From Clostridium cellulovorans 743B (lineage in GTDB: Bacteria > Bacillota > Clostridia > Clostridiales > Clostridiaceae), in the NCBI RefSeq assembly GCF_000145275.1, contig NC_014393.1:2914001-2978000 (forward strand): a stretch of DNA of 64,000 nucleotides. Reading direction: 5' to 3'. Shown piece by piece: positions 29,101 through 44,100 of this stretch. A program made the position numbers and the translations under genes. Below the pieces are notes generated by a model. That model did not search any database. It saw only the letters and a program-made list of their open reading frames with translations, and had not been told where the DNA came from. Position 1 is the first letter of the stretch, and every line of letters starts with the position of its first letter.

Positions 29101-32100
29101 ACGCTCCCCCAGCCTTAAGAACTGCTATTATAGCCACAGCTAGTTCTATTGAATTTTCACTGAAAACACCTACGATATCGTCACCTTTAACTCCTTTATC
29201 TCTTAAGACTCTTGCAAGAGAATTTGCTTTTTCATTAAGATTCTTATATGCTATTTCATTTTCTCCACAAACTATAGCGATATTATTAGGATATCTTTTT
29301 ACCATTTCTTCAAATAATTCATGTATCGTCGATGGTTCTTGCCACTGGACTTGTGTATTGTTGAATGTATTTATAAGTTGCTTTTCTTTATCACCCAATA
29401 TATCAATCTCTGAAAGTTTAATTTCAGGATTATTTAATACCACCTCTAACAGTTTTCTAAAATGTTCAGAAATAGCTTTTATAGTTTTTTCTTTATAAAG
29501 TTTTGTACAATATTCTAAAGTAAAATCTATAGTGTTTTCTCCTTCAACTGCAATAAAGCTTAGATCCATTTTTGAAATGTCTGAATCAATTTCATATGAC
29601 TTAATACTTAAGTTTTCTAAATCAATATAATTATCTTCTGCCATATTTTGAAGCACAAGAACCGTATCGAACAATGGATTTCTACTTAAGTCTCTATTTA
29701 AGTCCAGCTTTTCTATAAGTACTTCCAATGGATAGTCTTGATTCTCAAAGGCTTCTAAAGAATTTTCTTTCACCTCAAGTAAAAATTCTCTAAAGTTCTT
29801 TTCACCCGAAGGATTATTTCGCATAGCAAGAGTGTTTACAAACATACCCATTACATCTTGAAGTTCTGGATGTGTTCTGCCAGCTATAGGTAAACCTACG
29901 ATTATATCTTCTTGTCCAGTATATTTATAAAGTAAAGCATTATAGCAAGCTAATAAAACCATATACATTGTAGTATTGGTAGCTTTCATATAAGCTTTTA
30001 TCTTTTCTGTAAGCTCTTCATTTATACTGAAAGTTATACTATTACCTTCAAAAGCTTTTCTTGAAGGTCTTATATAGTCAGTATAAAGATTTAAAACTGG
30101 TATTTCTCCTGATAACTTTGTGAGCCAATATTGTTCTTCTTTTACTATATAATCCTCTGGAAGCTGACTATGCCATAAAGCATAATCTTTATACTGTAAT
30201 GGAACATTTGGCAACTCTCTACCTTGATAAATCCCGACAAATTCTTTAATCAAAAGCCCATTGGATACTCCATCGGTAATAATATGATGAATATCCACCA
30301 TTAAAATGTAAGTTTCTTCTTTTTCTTTTAAAACTGTAACTCTCAAAAGAGGCGCTTTTCCTAAGTCAAAAGGTTTTATAAATTTCTCAATTTCATCATC
30401 TACAGATTCGTTAGAACCATCAATATATTCTACCTTAAACTCTGTATCTCTATAAATTTTTTGAACTGGTTCTCCGTCAATCAATTCAAAGGTTGTTCTA
30501 AATACTTCATGCCTAGCTATCAGTGCCTTAAAAGCATCTTCTAATCTTAGAATATCTATCTCACCTTCAAGTACAAATGTCATCGGAATATTATAGCTCG
30601 TATCAACTCCATCAAAACTATTTAAAATGTACATTCTTTCTTGTGCAGGTGATAGCGGATAATATTGTCGACTTTCAGCTTTATTAATCATCCTATAAGA
30701 TATTTTTCGTGAATTTTCAATTATCTTCGCTAATTCTCTAATTGTTCGTCTTGCAAAAATTTCTCTTAGTGGCAATTGTACCTGGAATTTCTTATATATC
30801 TTTGATACTAGAATTGTAGCCTTAAGTGAATGACCTCCAAGTTCAAAAAAATTGTCTGAAGTTCCGATTCTCTCAGTTCCAAGAATTTCTCTCCATATAT
30901 CAACCAACTTTTCTTCTATTTCATTTTCAGCTTCTGTATATTCAGTTTCTATAACCATAGCCTCTTCTGGTTTTGGCAGTGCCCTTTTGTCAACTTTTCC
31001 GTTTATGGTAATTGGTATTTCATCTATTAAAATGGAATAGGTTGGAATCATATATTCTGGTAACCTATGTTTAAGTTCATTCTTTACACCTATTAAATCA
31101 ATATTCCGATTATCGGTAACCAAGTAAGCACATATAGCTTTTTCCTTTTGTGAAGTTTCAATAGCTATCGCAATAGCTTGTTTTATCCCTTCAATTTCAT
31201 TTAAGTGCTTTTCTATTTCTCCAAGTTCAATTCTATAACCTCTTATCTTGACTTGATGATCTATTCTACCTAAATATTCAATATTTCCATCAGGTAACCA
31301 TCGTGCAAGATCTCCAGTACGATATAGTTTTTCACCTTTTCTAAATGGATTCTCAAAAAACTTTTCCTTTGTAAGCTCTGGTTTATTAATATATCCTTTT
31401 GCTAATCCATAACCTCCAATACACAATTCACCATAACAACCTTGTGGCACAAGATTATTCTCGTTTAGAATATAAATATCAATATTACTTAATGCTGCAC
31501 CTATAGACATTTTATCTATGACATTCAGATGATCTTTAGTTATTGTATAAACTGAAGAAACATCACAACACTCTGTAGGACCATAGACATTGCTTATTAT
31601 CATAGAACTATATTCAAAGACTTTGTACATTTCTGCTACAAGGATTAAGGATAATTCTTCTCCACCTATAAGGAATTGCTTAACAGAAATATTCTTAGTA
31701 ATCTCAGCTTTACCCTCAAGCATAAGTTTTAAATGCATTGGTGTCCCATCAGAAATATCTATTTTAAAGTCTTCATAGAACTTAAGAAGATTATATCCAT
31801 CAAATCTTATTTCATTTGGAACTATGCATAAAGTATGTCCAAGCAATAATGCTGGGAATATTTGCTTTACTGATGCATCAAAAACGTACGGAGCAACCAA
31901 GGCAACATTGAGTTTTTCTTGGTAGTTTGAATATATTTCTTCTTCTAAACCCAAAACTAAATTTACGACACTTCTATTTTCAATCATCACGCCTTTTGGG
32001 GCTCCTGTAGTACCAGATGTATATATAACATAAGCTAAATCTGAGCAATGATAATTTATATCGGTACTAACATCTTTATCGTCTTGAAGTTCTACTGATT

Positions 32101-35100
32101 CTACTACTATCCTTTCACCAGAATATTCAGCTAAATCCAAGTAATTGTTCAAATGTTTTCTAATCAATAAAATCTGTGCAGAACTATCATTTAACATATA
32201 AACTATTCTGTCTTTTGGATAATCTGGATCAATAGGCATATATCCACATCCTGCTTTTAACACGGCTATGATGCTTACAATCATTTCAACAGATCTATCC
32301 ATTAACAAGGCTACTACGCTTCCTTTTTCAATACCTTTTTCAAATATCCACTGAAAAACAACATTTGCTTTATCGTTTAGCTCTTTATAGCTAAGTTTTT
32401 CCTCATTATATCTTACTGCAATAGAATCTGGATTTTTCCTTACCTGCTCTTCAAAAACATCCATTATATGCTTTTCTTCAAAAGTACCTTTTCTATTAAC
32501 GCTATTACTTAATAACTGAGTTTCTTCATCTTCATCCATTAATCTAACATCCTTTATAAGTGCATTAGGATTTTCTATTATGGATTTTAGTAAGTTAATA
32601 AAATATCTGCTAAAGTTTTCTATAGTCTCTTGTTTAAATAACGCTGTGCTATAAGTAAATGCAAAATTAATAGTGTCAGCTTCTTCATGAGCATATAATG
32701 TTATATCAAACTTAGATACACTATCTTCGATATCCTCAATGACATCTAATTTCAAGCTACCTGCCATTGCTATTGTTTCTACTGATTTTTCATATGAGAA
32801 CATAGTGTCAAATAGAGGGTTTCTACTTAAATCCCTCTTTATTTCTAATTTTTCTACTAAGTCTTCAAACTGATAGTCTTGATTTTCAAAGGCATTTAAA
32901 GCATTCTTCTTAACTTCCTGCAAAAATTCTCTGAAACTCTTATTTTTCTCAGGATAGTTTCTTAAAACCAAGGTATTTACAAACATACCTACAATACCTT
33001 CTAAATCTTGATGTTGTCTTCCTGCAATTGGTGAACCTATAATTATGTCCTCTTGGGCGGTATACTTAGCAAGCAATACATTATATGCAGCTAAAATGAA
33101 CATATATGTAGTAGTACCTGTAGCTTTTGTAGCCTCAATTAATGGCCTAAACATATTTTTTTCAAGGTTAAATTCGATAGTATTCCCTTGAAGATTTCTT
33201 TCTACAGACCTGATGAAATCAGTAGGCATATTAAGAATTGGTAATTCTCCTTGAAACTGTTGCATCCAATATTCTTCTTGGCTATGTATTTCTCCTGATA
33301 TTAGCTTTGAGTTCTGCCAATCAGCAAAATCCTTATACTGAATTCTTAACTCTTGTAATTCTTCGCCTTCATATAAAGCAACAAACTCTTCTACTAAAAT
33401 ATCTATTGAAACTCCATCAGAAATAATATGATGCATATCCATTAACAATCCATGGACTTCATCTGAAATCTCTACAAGAGCAGTTCTAATTAATGGACCC
33501 TTACTTAAATCAAAAGGTCTTATAAAATTCTCAGCTATCTCCTTAAGATTATTTTCTTTAGCTTCAATGTGCTCAATTACAATCTCTGCACATTCGCTTA
33601 TTATCTGAACTGGCTCTCCATTTCTTGTATCAAAGGTTGTTCTAAGAGATTCATGCCTTTTCACTAGCTTTTCAAAAGCAATTTTAAATTGTTCCTTATT
33701 GAGTTGTCCTTTTATCAGCAAGCTATGAGGAATATTATAAGCTGTGCTATCTAATGTAAGCTTATCGATAATATATAACCGCTTTTGAGCAGAGGATAAT
33801 GGATAATACTCTTGCTGTGGCACTGGTTCTATAGCAGTATAAGCTTGCTTACTTGATCCTATAATATAATTTGCCAAAGCTCTTACTGTTTGTTTTGAGA
33901 ATACTATACTTAATGGAACTTCTACCTGGAATTCCTTATGAAGTCTTGATACAAGTATCGCAGCCTTTAAGGAATGACCTCCAATACTAAAGAAGTTATC
34001 TTCAGCCCCAACATTATTAACTTTTAATATATCTTCCCATAGTTTTGCAATTTTTTCTTCTGTTTCATTCTCTAATGCAACATATTCCTGCCCAGCGTAA
34101 ATATTGTCCTCTGGTTTTGGAAGTGCTTTTCTATCAACCTTACCATTTGAAGTAAGAGGTATCTTATCAAGATTTATATAAAATGAAGGTATCATATATT
34201 CTGGTAACCTTTGAGAAAGAACTTCTCTTATCTCGTTAGTTGATATCTCTCTTTCTGAAGCATAATAAGCACATAAAATTTCACCATTTATAGCTGTTAC
34301 AACTGCTTCAGTTATTCCTGATATCTTTGTAATCTCCCCTTCGATTTCTTGAAGTTCAATTCTATATCCTCTAATCTTAACTTGATAATCTATTCTTCCT
34401 AAAAACTCTATATTTCCATCAGAAAGCCATCTTCCAAGGTCTCCTGTTTTATATATAGTTTCATAGCCGAATTTCTCTGTATTGATAATATTCTTTATAA
34501 ATTTTTCTTCCGTAAGCTCTGGTCTATTTAAATAGCATCGAGTTACCCCTAAACCAGAAATACATATTTCTCCTGGAGTTCCTAATGGACAAAGATTATT
34601 ATCTTTATCTAATATATAAATTCTATAATTAGAAATAGGTTTTCCGATTGGAATATTATTTCCTATTGCTTCTTCGTATTTATAATAAGTAGCACATACA
34701 GTCGCTTCTGTTGGACCATAAGTATTATAAATTCTTGCATGTTTTTTAAGTTCTGAAATGTACTCCAGTTTTAATACATCTCCACCACTAATGAACGTAT
34801 GTACATTTTCTATACCACTAATACCATTTAATTCATTTAAAAGCAGTGGTGAACAGCTTATCATGGTTATATTATTTGCTTTGATTATCTTAGTTAAATT
34901 TTCTATATCTATTACTTGATATTTTGATGGAATAACAACCTTTCCACCATTAACAAGCACTGGATATACTTCTTCGACAAAAGCATCAAAACAGAAAGAC
35001 GCTTGCTGAAGGAAAGTATCTGTGCCGCTAACTTTAAACTCCTTTAAAAATGCTTGTATATAAGCTAAAAGATTTCTTTGTTCTACTACAACACCTTTAG

Positions 35101-38100
35101 CTTTTCCAGTAGATCCTGATGTATAAATTATATAAGCAGCATCATTTAAACTAGTTTTTTCAAGAGAACTTTTGTTGTCCATTGATATAAATGCTTGGTT
35201 TTTAAATAACTTCTTTTCAAAGTCTATATCTTCAAAGCACAGAGTTATTCCTTCGAAGGAAGCTTTTGAAATTAAGTCTTTCTGTGTTAAAAGAATGCTA
35301 CACTTACTATCCTCAAGGATATAGTTTATTCTTTCTTCTGGATAATCCTTATCAATCGGAAGATAAACCCCTCCAGCCTTTTGTACTGCTAAAATTGCTA
35401 CTATCATTTCAATGGAACGGTCAACTAATATTCCTACTATAACCTCTGACTTCACTCCATTATTTGTTAGTAATGCTGCTACGCAATTAGCTTTTTCATT
35501 TAATTCCTCATAAGTTACACTCTTCTCACCTGAAACAACTGCAATTTCCCTTGGAGTTTTTAAGGCTTGCTCTTCAAATAATTGATAAACAAATTTTTCC
35601 GTTGGATATTCCATTTCAGTATCATTGAATTCAATCAATAAAGTATTCTTTTCTTCTTCAGATAGCATTTGTGTCTCTGAAATTAACATCTCAGGGTTTT
35701 CTGAAATCACAGATAGAATATTAATATAATGCTGAGCAAATCTTTCCATTGTCTCTTTCTTGAAAAGTTTTGTAGCATATTGCAATATGAACTCAATGGA
35801 ATCTTTTGTTTCATTAGCGTCAAGAGATATATCAAATTTAGCGATACTTATATCTGCTTCTATAGAAGCTAATGTTATATCTGAGTCTTCTGATAAATCA
35901 TCATCAATATTTTGTATAGTAAACATGGTATCGAAAATAGGATTTCTGCTCATATCTCTTCTTAACTTAAGATTATCCACTAATTCCTCGAATTGATAAT
36001 CTTGGTTTTCATAAGCTTTAATAGCATTTTCCTTAACCTCTAATAAGAATTCCTTAAAGGTCTTATTACCTGATGGATGATTTCTCATAGCTAAGGTATT
36101 TACAAACAATCCTATAATTCCTTGAAGATCTTCATGTGGTCTTCCCGCAATAGGTGTTCCTACTATTATATCTTCTTGATTTGTATACTTATACAGCAAT
36201 GCATTATATGCAGAAAGTAGAATCATAAATATTGTTGAACCAGTAGCTGATTCTAGGCTCTTTAACTTTCGGGCTATCTCTGGCTTTATGCTAAACTTTA
36301 TCATATCTCCTTCAAAGCTTTGCACCATTGGTCTTGGATAATCCGTTTGCATATTCAAGGTTGGAATTTCTTCCTTGAACTTATCTAACCAATATTCTTC
36401 TTGTTTCTTCATCATATCTGTTTCAAGGATTTTATTTTGCCATTGAGCATAATCTTTATATTGTAGTTTTAGCTCTGGAAGTTCTTCACCTTTGTATAAT
36501 TCTAAGAATTCACTTACCAATATAGATCCAGATACTCCATCAGCTATAATATGATGCATGTCAAAACAGATAATATGTCTTGAGTTATCTAAGCTTACAA
36601 CTGCTACTCTTAACAACGGAGCTTCCTTTATGTTAAATGGTCTTACAAATTCTGTAACCTTTGCTTCTACCTCTTCTTCAGTCTTTGCTTCTAATTTTTC
36701 TATAGTTAAATCTATTGCATCTAAACCATGTACCTTTTGTACTACCTTATCCTCTTGAACAAAAAGGCTTGTTCTTAATACCTCATGTCTTTCAACTAAT
36801 TTCAGCAGTACTTTATTAAACTTTCCTAAATTAAGTTCACCTTTTATTTCTAAAGTTTCTGGCATGTTATACGCAATGGTATCTTTGTCCATTTCTTGTA
36901 TCATGTACATTCTCTTTTGTGCTGAAGAAGCTTCGTAAAATTCTCTCTCTTCTACCTTTTCTATAGCTACATAGCTTCTAGTATCAGTTGAAGATATATA
37001 TTCACTAAGTCCTTTTATGGTTCCAACAGTGAATATCTCTTTTAGTGGCACTTCTACATTTAAGATTTTATGGATTCTACCAATCATTGTAGTCGCTCTT
37101 AAGGAATGTCCTCCTAATTCAAAGAAGTTATCATTTATTCCTATCTTGTCTACGCCTAAGATTTCTTTCCATATTTCCACTAACTGTTCTTCTATTTCAT
37201 TTCTTGGTGCTTCATATTCTACAGCTGTATCTATTGTTCCCTCTGGTTCTGGTAAGGCTTTTCTGTCTACCTTTCCATTTGGAGATAGTGGAAGCTTTTC
37301 TAAGCTTATAAAGAAAGATGGTATCATATAATCTGGTAAGTATTTTTTAACTTCTTCCTTTAATTCCTTAGCATTATATTCTACTTCTGACACATAATAA
37401 GCACATAGATATTTGTTTCTACCTTCGCCTTTATCTATGATTACTACGTCCTTAACTCCGTCTATTGCTAGTAGTGTATTTTCTATTTCACCAAGCTCGA
37501 TTCTGAAACCTCTTACTTTTACTTGGAAGTCTTTTCTTCCTATAAACTCTATATTACCGTCAGGTAACCATTTACCGATGTCTCCAGTTTTATACATTCT
37601 AACCTTGTTTTCTTCTTGGAATGGATCAAATCCGAAGGCTTCTTCCGTCTTCTCTGGATTATTGATATACCCTCTTCCTACACAAATACCTGATACACAA
37701 ATTTCCCCTGGCACTCCAATTGGACAAAGTTCCATGTTTTCACTGATAATGTAGATATTTATGTTGTTTAACGGCTTACCAACTGGAATACTGCTTACAT
37801 CTGTTGACTCCTCGATTATGTATTGAGTAATGTCATCAGAAGCTTCTGCTGGTCCATAAGCGTTAACCATCTTTTTATCTGGACATAAACTAAACCATCT
37901 TTGTATAACATTTGGCTTAGCAGCTTCTCCTGTTATCATAAGATATTTTAAGGAATCAAGGGTTACCTTAGTGGTTTCTATATAATCCATCATTACCATT
38001 ATGTATGATGGTACTAATTCAAGAAGTGTAACCTTGTCTTTACATACTCTCTCAGTAAACTTCCCTACTTCAAGAATAAGATCATTTGGATATATTGCTG

Positions 38101-41100
38101 TTGTTCCGCCTAAGGCTAATGCTGCAAAGAACTGCCATACAGATATATCAAAACATTGATTTGCAGTTTGAGCGAATACTAAATTCTCATCTAATGCTAG
38201 TTCCTCTTGCTCCGCAAGAATATGATTTAGCATTCCTAGATGTTCAATCATAACTCCCTTTGGTTTTCCTGTTGAACCTGAAGTAAATAAGATGTAAGCT
38301 AGGTTATCTTGCGATACTTTTACATCAATATTTTTAGTATCCTCTGCTAAAATTTCTTCCTCTATAAGGTCAAGACAAATTATCTCACCCTTATATTCTG
38401 CTTTAAACTCTTCATCAATATATTTAGAAAGAGTTATTACAAAGTTAGCATTTCCATCTTGCAATATTCCTAATTTTCTTTGTGTTGGATATGTTACATC
38501 TAGGGGAATGTAAGCACCGCCTGCTTTCCATAAGCCCATTACACTTTCTACAAAGATTGGTGAACGATGAACCATAACACCTACAATGGTTTCCACATTG
38601 ACACCTTTTCTTCTTAGGTAATTGGCAACTCTATTTGATTTTTCATTTAGTTCCTTATAAGATATCTTTTCATCTTCATATACGACAGCTATCTTATCTG
38701 GATTCTTAGCTGCGTTATCTTCAAACAGCTCATGTAAGGTTTTGCTAAAGTCATAATCAACTTTCTTACCATTAAACTCAGTTAATATCTGAGTTTTCTC
38801 TTCAGCTGTTATCAAGTTCACTTCTCTTAATTTTGCCTCCGGCTTTATAATTATTGTCTTTAATAAATTAATTAAGTGGTCTCTTATTCTTTCTACTGTT
38901 TCCTTTTTGAAAAGTGAGGTGCTATATTCTAGCTCAATTTCAATCTTGTTTTCTTCCTCAACAGCATCAAAGGATAAATCAAATTTAGCTGACTTTGAGT
39001 TGATTTCATAAGTCTTTAAAGTTAAATCTCCCATTTCTATTTCAATATCTTCGGTGTTTTGCATTGTAAACATAACATCAAAGAATTGGTTTCTGCTCAT
39101 ATCTCTTGGGATATTTAATTTTTCAACTAACTCTTCAAATTGATAATCTTGATTTTCATATGCCTTTAGAGCTTTTTCTTTTACTGTTCTTAGGTATGAC
39201 TTAAAGCTTAACTCTTTATCAACCTTGCTTCTTATTGCTAAGGTATTTACAAACATACCTATGATATTTTCTAAATCTCTATGATTTCTTCCAGCTATTG
39301 GGCTACCTATTACGATATCTTCTTGTCCACTATATTTAGCTAATAAAACCTTAAGATTTGCAAGTAATACCATATACATAGTGCTTCCAGTTTCTTTTGC
39401 TATCTCTCTTAAGCCTTCAGTCACTGTATTATCTAATTCAAAGATTATTCTATCTCCACTGAAATCTTTAACCTTTGGTCTTGGGTAATCTGTTGGCATA
39501 TTTAGTACAGGTATTTCTTCACTAAATTCCTTCAACCAATATTCTTCTTGTTTTCTAAACTCTTCACTTTCTCTTCTCTTTAACTGCCATGCTGAGTAAT
39601 CTTTATATTGTACCTTTAATTCTTCTAACTCTTCCCCAGCATACAACTTACTAAACTCACTTGTAAGTATTGCCATAGAAGCTCCATCTGATATTATGTG
39701 ATGCATATCAAAGCACATGATATGTCTTTCACTACTTAAACTTATGATTAATACTCTTAATAATGGCGCCTTAGTCAAATTAAAGATACTAATAAAATCA
39801 TTAATCTTTTCTTCAGCTTCTTCTTCACTTTCAGCTTCTATTCTTTCAATATTAAACTCTATGTCTTCTAAGCTGTTTACCTTTTGTACAACAGTGTCTT
39901 CTTCAACAAAGAAACTTGTTCTTAAGGCTTCATGTCTTTCGATTAATTTTAAGAAAACTTCATTAAGCTTTGATACATCAAGGTTTCCTAATATCTCCAA
40001 TACACCTGGAAGATTATATGCTGTACTATCTTTATCTATCTCTTGAAGCATATAAGTTCTTTTTTGAGCTGAAGAAGCTTCATAAAATTCCTTCTCTACA
40101 ACCTTTTCTATAGGTTCATAGATTTTTATACCACTAGATACAATATTATTATCAACTAACTCTATATACTGGCTGATACCTTTTATGGTTCCAAGTTTAA
40201 ATACTTCTTTTAAAGGCACTTGCACCCCTAATTCCTTGTGAATTCTTCCTACTAAAGTAGTAGCCTTTAATGAATGTCCACCTAGCTCAAAAAAGTTATC
40301 CTTTGTTCCTATTTTCTCTACACCCAGAATATCTCTCCATAGTTCTACTAAAGCTTCTTCTATTTCATTTATTGGAGCTACATATTCAACAGCTATATTT
40401 ATATTTCCCTGTGGTTTTGGAAGAGCTTTTCTATCTATTTTTCCATTTGGTGATAATGGTATTTTATCTATTTTCACAAAAAAGCTTGGAATCATATAAT
40501 GTGTAAGCTCTTTTCCTAGAAAATCTTTTAAATTTGAAATTTCCAGTTCAACCTTTGAAACATAGTAGGCACAAAGATATTTTTTATTATCTTTATCTTC
40601 CCAATCAACTACTATAGCTTCTTTTATAGAAGGATGCTTCATAATAACTTCTTCTATTTCTCCACATTCAATTCTGAAACCTCTGATTTTCACTTGAGTA
40701 TCTATTCTTCCAATATACTCAACAGTTCCATCTGAAAGCCATCTGGCTAAGTCTCCAGTTCTATACATCCTTATATTTTCATCAAAAGGACAAGGAATAA
40801 ATCGCTCTTCAGTTAATTTAGAATTATTTAAATACCCTCTTGTAACACTTTCCCCAGCTAAACAAAGCTCCCCGGGAACCCCAATTGGAGTCGTCTGCAT
40901 ATTATTATCAACAATAAATATCTTATTATTGGCTATAGCTTTTCCAATGATATGTGTATTTTTAGGAGTCATGCCTATATTATAAGTTCCACCGATAGTA
41001 TTTTCCGTAGGACCGTATTCATTAATAATCACTAAATTAGGATTTAAGCTATTGCTATCATCAATTAAACTACCTTCGGTTTTTTCTGCTGCTAAGGTTA

Positions 41101-44100
41101 TGGTTCTTAAAGACTTTATATCATCTCTACTTGCATTTTCTAAAATAGCTCTATACATAACTGGTACTAATACAGAATTAGTAACTTGTTTTTCCTTAAT
41201 TACATTTCTAATATAATTAGAATCTTTTCTATTCTGCTCTTCTAATAAAATCATCTTTGAACCAGCTAATAAACTTGAATAAAAACTAGCACCAAATCCA
41301 TCAAAAGAGAAGGAAAATGTCTGTAAAATTACCTCTTGCTCATTAATATGAAATCTTTTATTTTTCCATAGTATGTAGTTAGCTAAACTTTGATGTTCTA
41401 CCATAACACCTTTTGGTTTTCCTGTAGAACCGGAAGTAAATATTACATAAACTAAATCTTGAGAAGAATTAATATTTTTTAAGTTATCAATATCACTCTC
41501 AATATAATCTTCTTTATTTAATCTAAGTAATTTTCCATTGTACTCTATCTTTGAATTTATATCTTCACTGACAATTAATAAAGCTATACTACCTTCTTCA
41601 AGCATATACTGAATTCTAAGCTCCGGATATTCTGGATCTATTGGTAAATAAGCCGCCCCTGCCTTTAAAACTGCAAGTAAAGAGATTACCATTTCTATAG
41701 ATGGATAAATCATAATTCCAACTATTTGATTTCTTCCTACTCCTTGATTTCTTAATTTTTTAGCCAACTTATTAGCTCTATTATTAAGTTCTTTATAAGT
41801 TATAGTAGTTCCTTCATAATCAAAAGCGATGTTATCAGGCGTTCTCATCACTTGTTCTTCAAATAATTGATGAATTGTTTTATCTCTAGGATATTCCTCA
41901 TAGGTATCATTAAACTCTTCTTGAAGCTTTTTCTTCTCTTCCTGAGATATAATATTTATTTCTGCTAATTTTTGTTCTGGATTTTCAAGAATGCTATCTA
42001 AAAGATTTAAATAGTGCATAAGAAAATTTTCAATGGTCTCCCTATTAAATAAATCTGTACAATATTGAAGGCTTAAGGTTAGATTATTATCGTCTTCTAA
42101 CACCTCAAAGGTTAAATCAAAATTAGTCACATCACTATTAATTCTCTCTTCTATAAATCTAAGCCCAGGTAAACTGATTTCCTCATTATCCATGTTTTGC
42201 ATTACAAACATAGTATCAAACAAAGGATTTCTGCTTAAATCCATATGAAGATTTAACTTTTCAATTAACTGTTCAAGTGGATAATCTTGATTTTCAAAAG
42301 CGCTTATTGAATTTTCCTTAACCTCCTGTAAGAATTCATTAAAAGTTTTATCCATCTTTGGATAGTTTCTTAAAGCAATGGTATTAACAAACATCCCTAT
42401 GATATCTTTTAAATCTTCATGATTTCTTCCCGCTACTGGAGTACCAACGATTATATCTTCTTGATTTGTGTATCTATATAAAAGTACATTATAGGTAGCA
42501 ATCAATGTCATAAAGGCTGTTACTCCTGTTTGTTGAGTGAAATTCCTTAAAGCTTTAACTATTTTTTCATCAACTTCTACATAGACTGTGTCTCCCTTAA
42601 AGCTTCGAGTTATACCTCTAGGATTATCTGTATAAAGTTCAAGAGTTGGTATCTCCTCACCAAACTGCTTAAGCCAGTATTTTTCTTGCTTTAAGAATTT
42701 TGCCTCAGCTTCTTTCGTACTCTGCCAAACTGCAAAATCCTTATATTGGATTCTTAACTCTGGAAGATTAGTTCCTTCATATAGACGTATAAAATCCTTT
42801 ATTAAAATCCCCATAGATATTCCATCTGAAATAATATGGTGCATATCATAAATGAGTATATGCTTCTCTTCGCTGATTTTAATAACCTTAATTCTTATAA
42901 GAGGAGCTTTTGATAAATCAAAAGGCTTAACTGCTTCCTTTAAATAACCTTGAATATCGTCACTTACTCCCTCTTCAAAAGAAATATCTATTTTTGAATC
43001 CCTATGAATTCTTTGAACGATTTCTCCATCAATCATTTCAAAGGTACTTCTAAAAGCTTCATGCCTTTTTACAAGATTTTTAAAGGCATCTATCAAGGAT
43101 TCCTTTTTCAAATTCCCTTCAATAATCAAGACTCCTGACATATTGTAATTGATATTTTCGCCTTCCATCTCATTTAAAATATACATTCTCTTTTGAGACG
43201 ATGACACTTGGTAAAACTCTTTCTCATCAACTTTATCTATTGTTACAAACCCAGTTTCTTTTGAATCCAAAATCGCCGCTGCTAACTGGCGAATTGTTGT
43301 GGCTCTAAATACTTCTCGTAAATATATCTGTATACCAAACTCCTTTTGAATTTTCGAAACCATATTAGCAGCCTTTAATGAATGTCCTCCAAGGTCAAAG
43401 AAGTTGTCATCTATTCCTATTTTATTAACACTTAAAACTTCATGCCAAATGGCAACAAGCTTTCTTTCTGTTTCATTGGTTGCTTCAACAAATTCAGCTC
43501 CAGTACTTATATTTTTATCAGGACTTGGCAATGCTCTTCTATCAACCTTACCATTCGAAGTCATCGGTATTTTGTCTAAAAATATAAAGTAGGAAGGAAT
43601 CATGTAGTCTGGAAGAGTTATTGCAAGCTTCTCCCTTATCTCTGAAGTTGTAAATTGAGTTTCTGAAACCAAATATGCACAAAGTAACTTACTTCCGTCC
43701 ATATCCTCTTTAGCCAAAACAACTGATTCTTTAACTTCTTCTATAGCAGAAAGTGAAACTTCAATTTCAGAAAGTTCTATTCTAAAACCTCTAACCTTTA
43801 CCTGATGATCAATTCTTCCAAGGTATTCAAGATCTCCATTTGCCATAAGTCTCGCTAAGTCACCAGATCTATATAGCCTTTCCCCTGGCTTATAAGGGTT
43901 AATAATAAACTTATCCTTTGTAAGTTGTTCATTATTCAAATAGCCTCGTCCTACACCAAGTCCACCTACACATAATTCACCAGGTACTCCAATAGGTTGA
44001 AGTTTTAAATTTTTATCCATTATATACGAAGTAAGAGTAGGAATTGGTTTTCCGATATTAGAAATCCCTGCTTCTATTTCAATATCTGTAATTTCCTTAA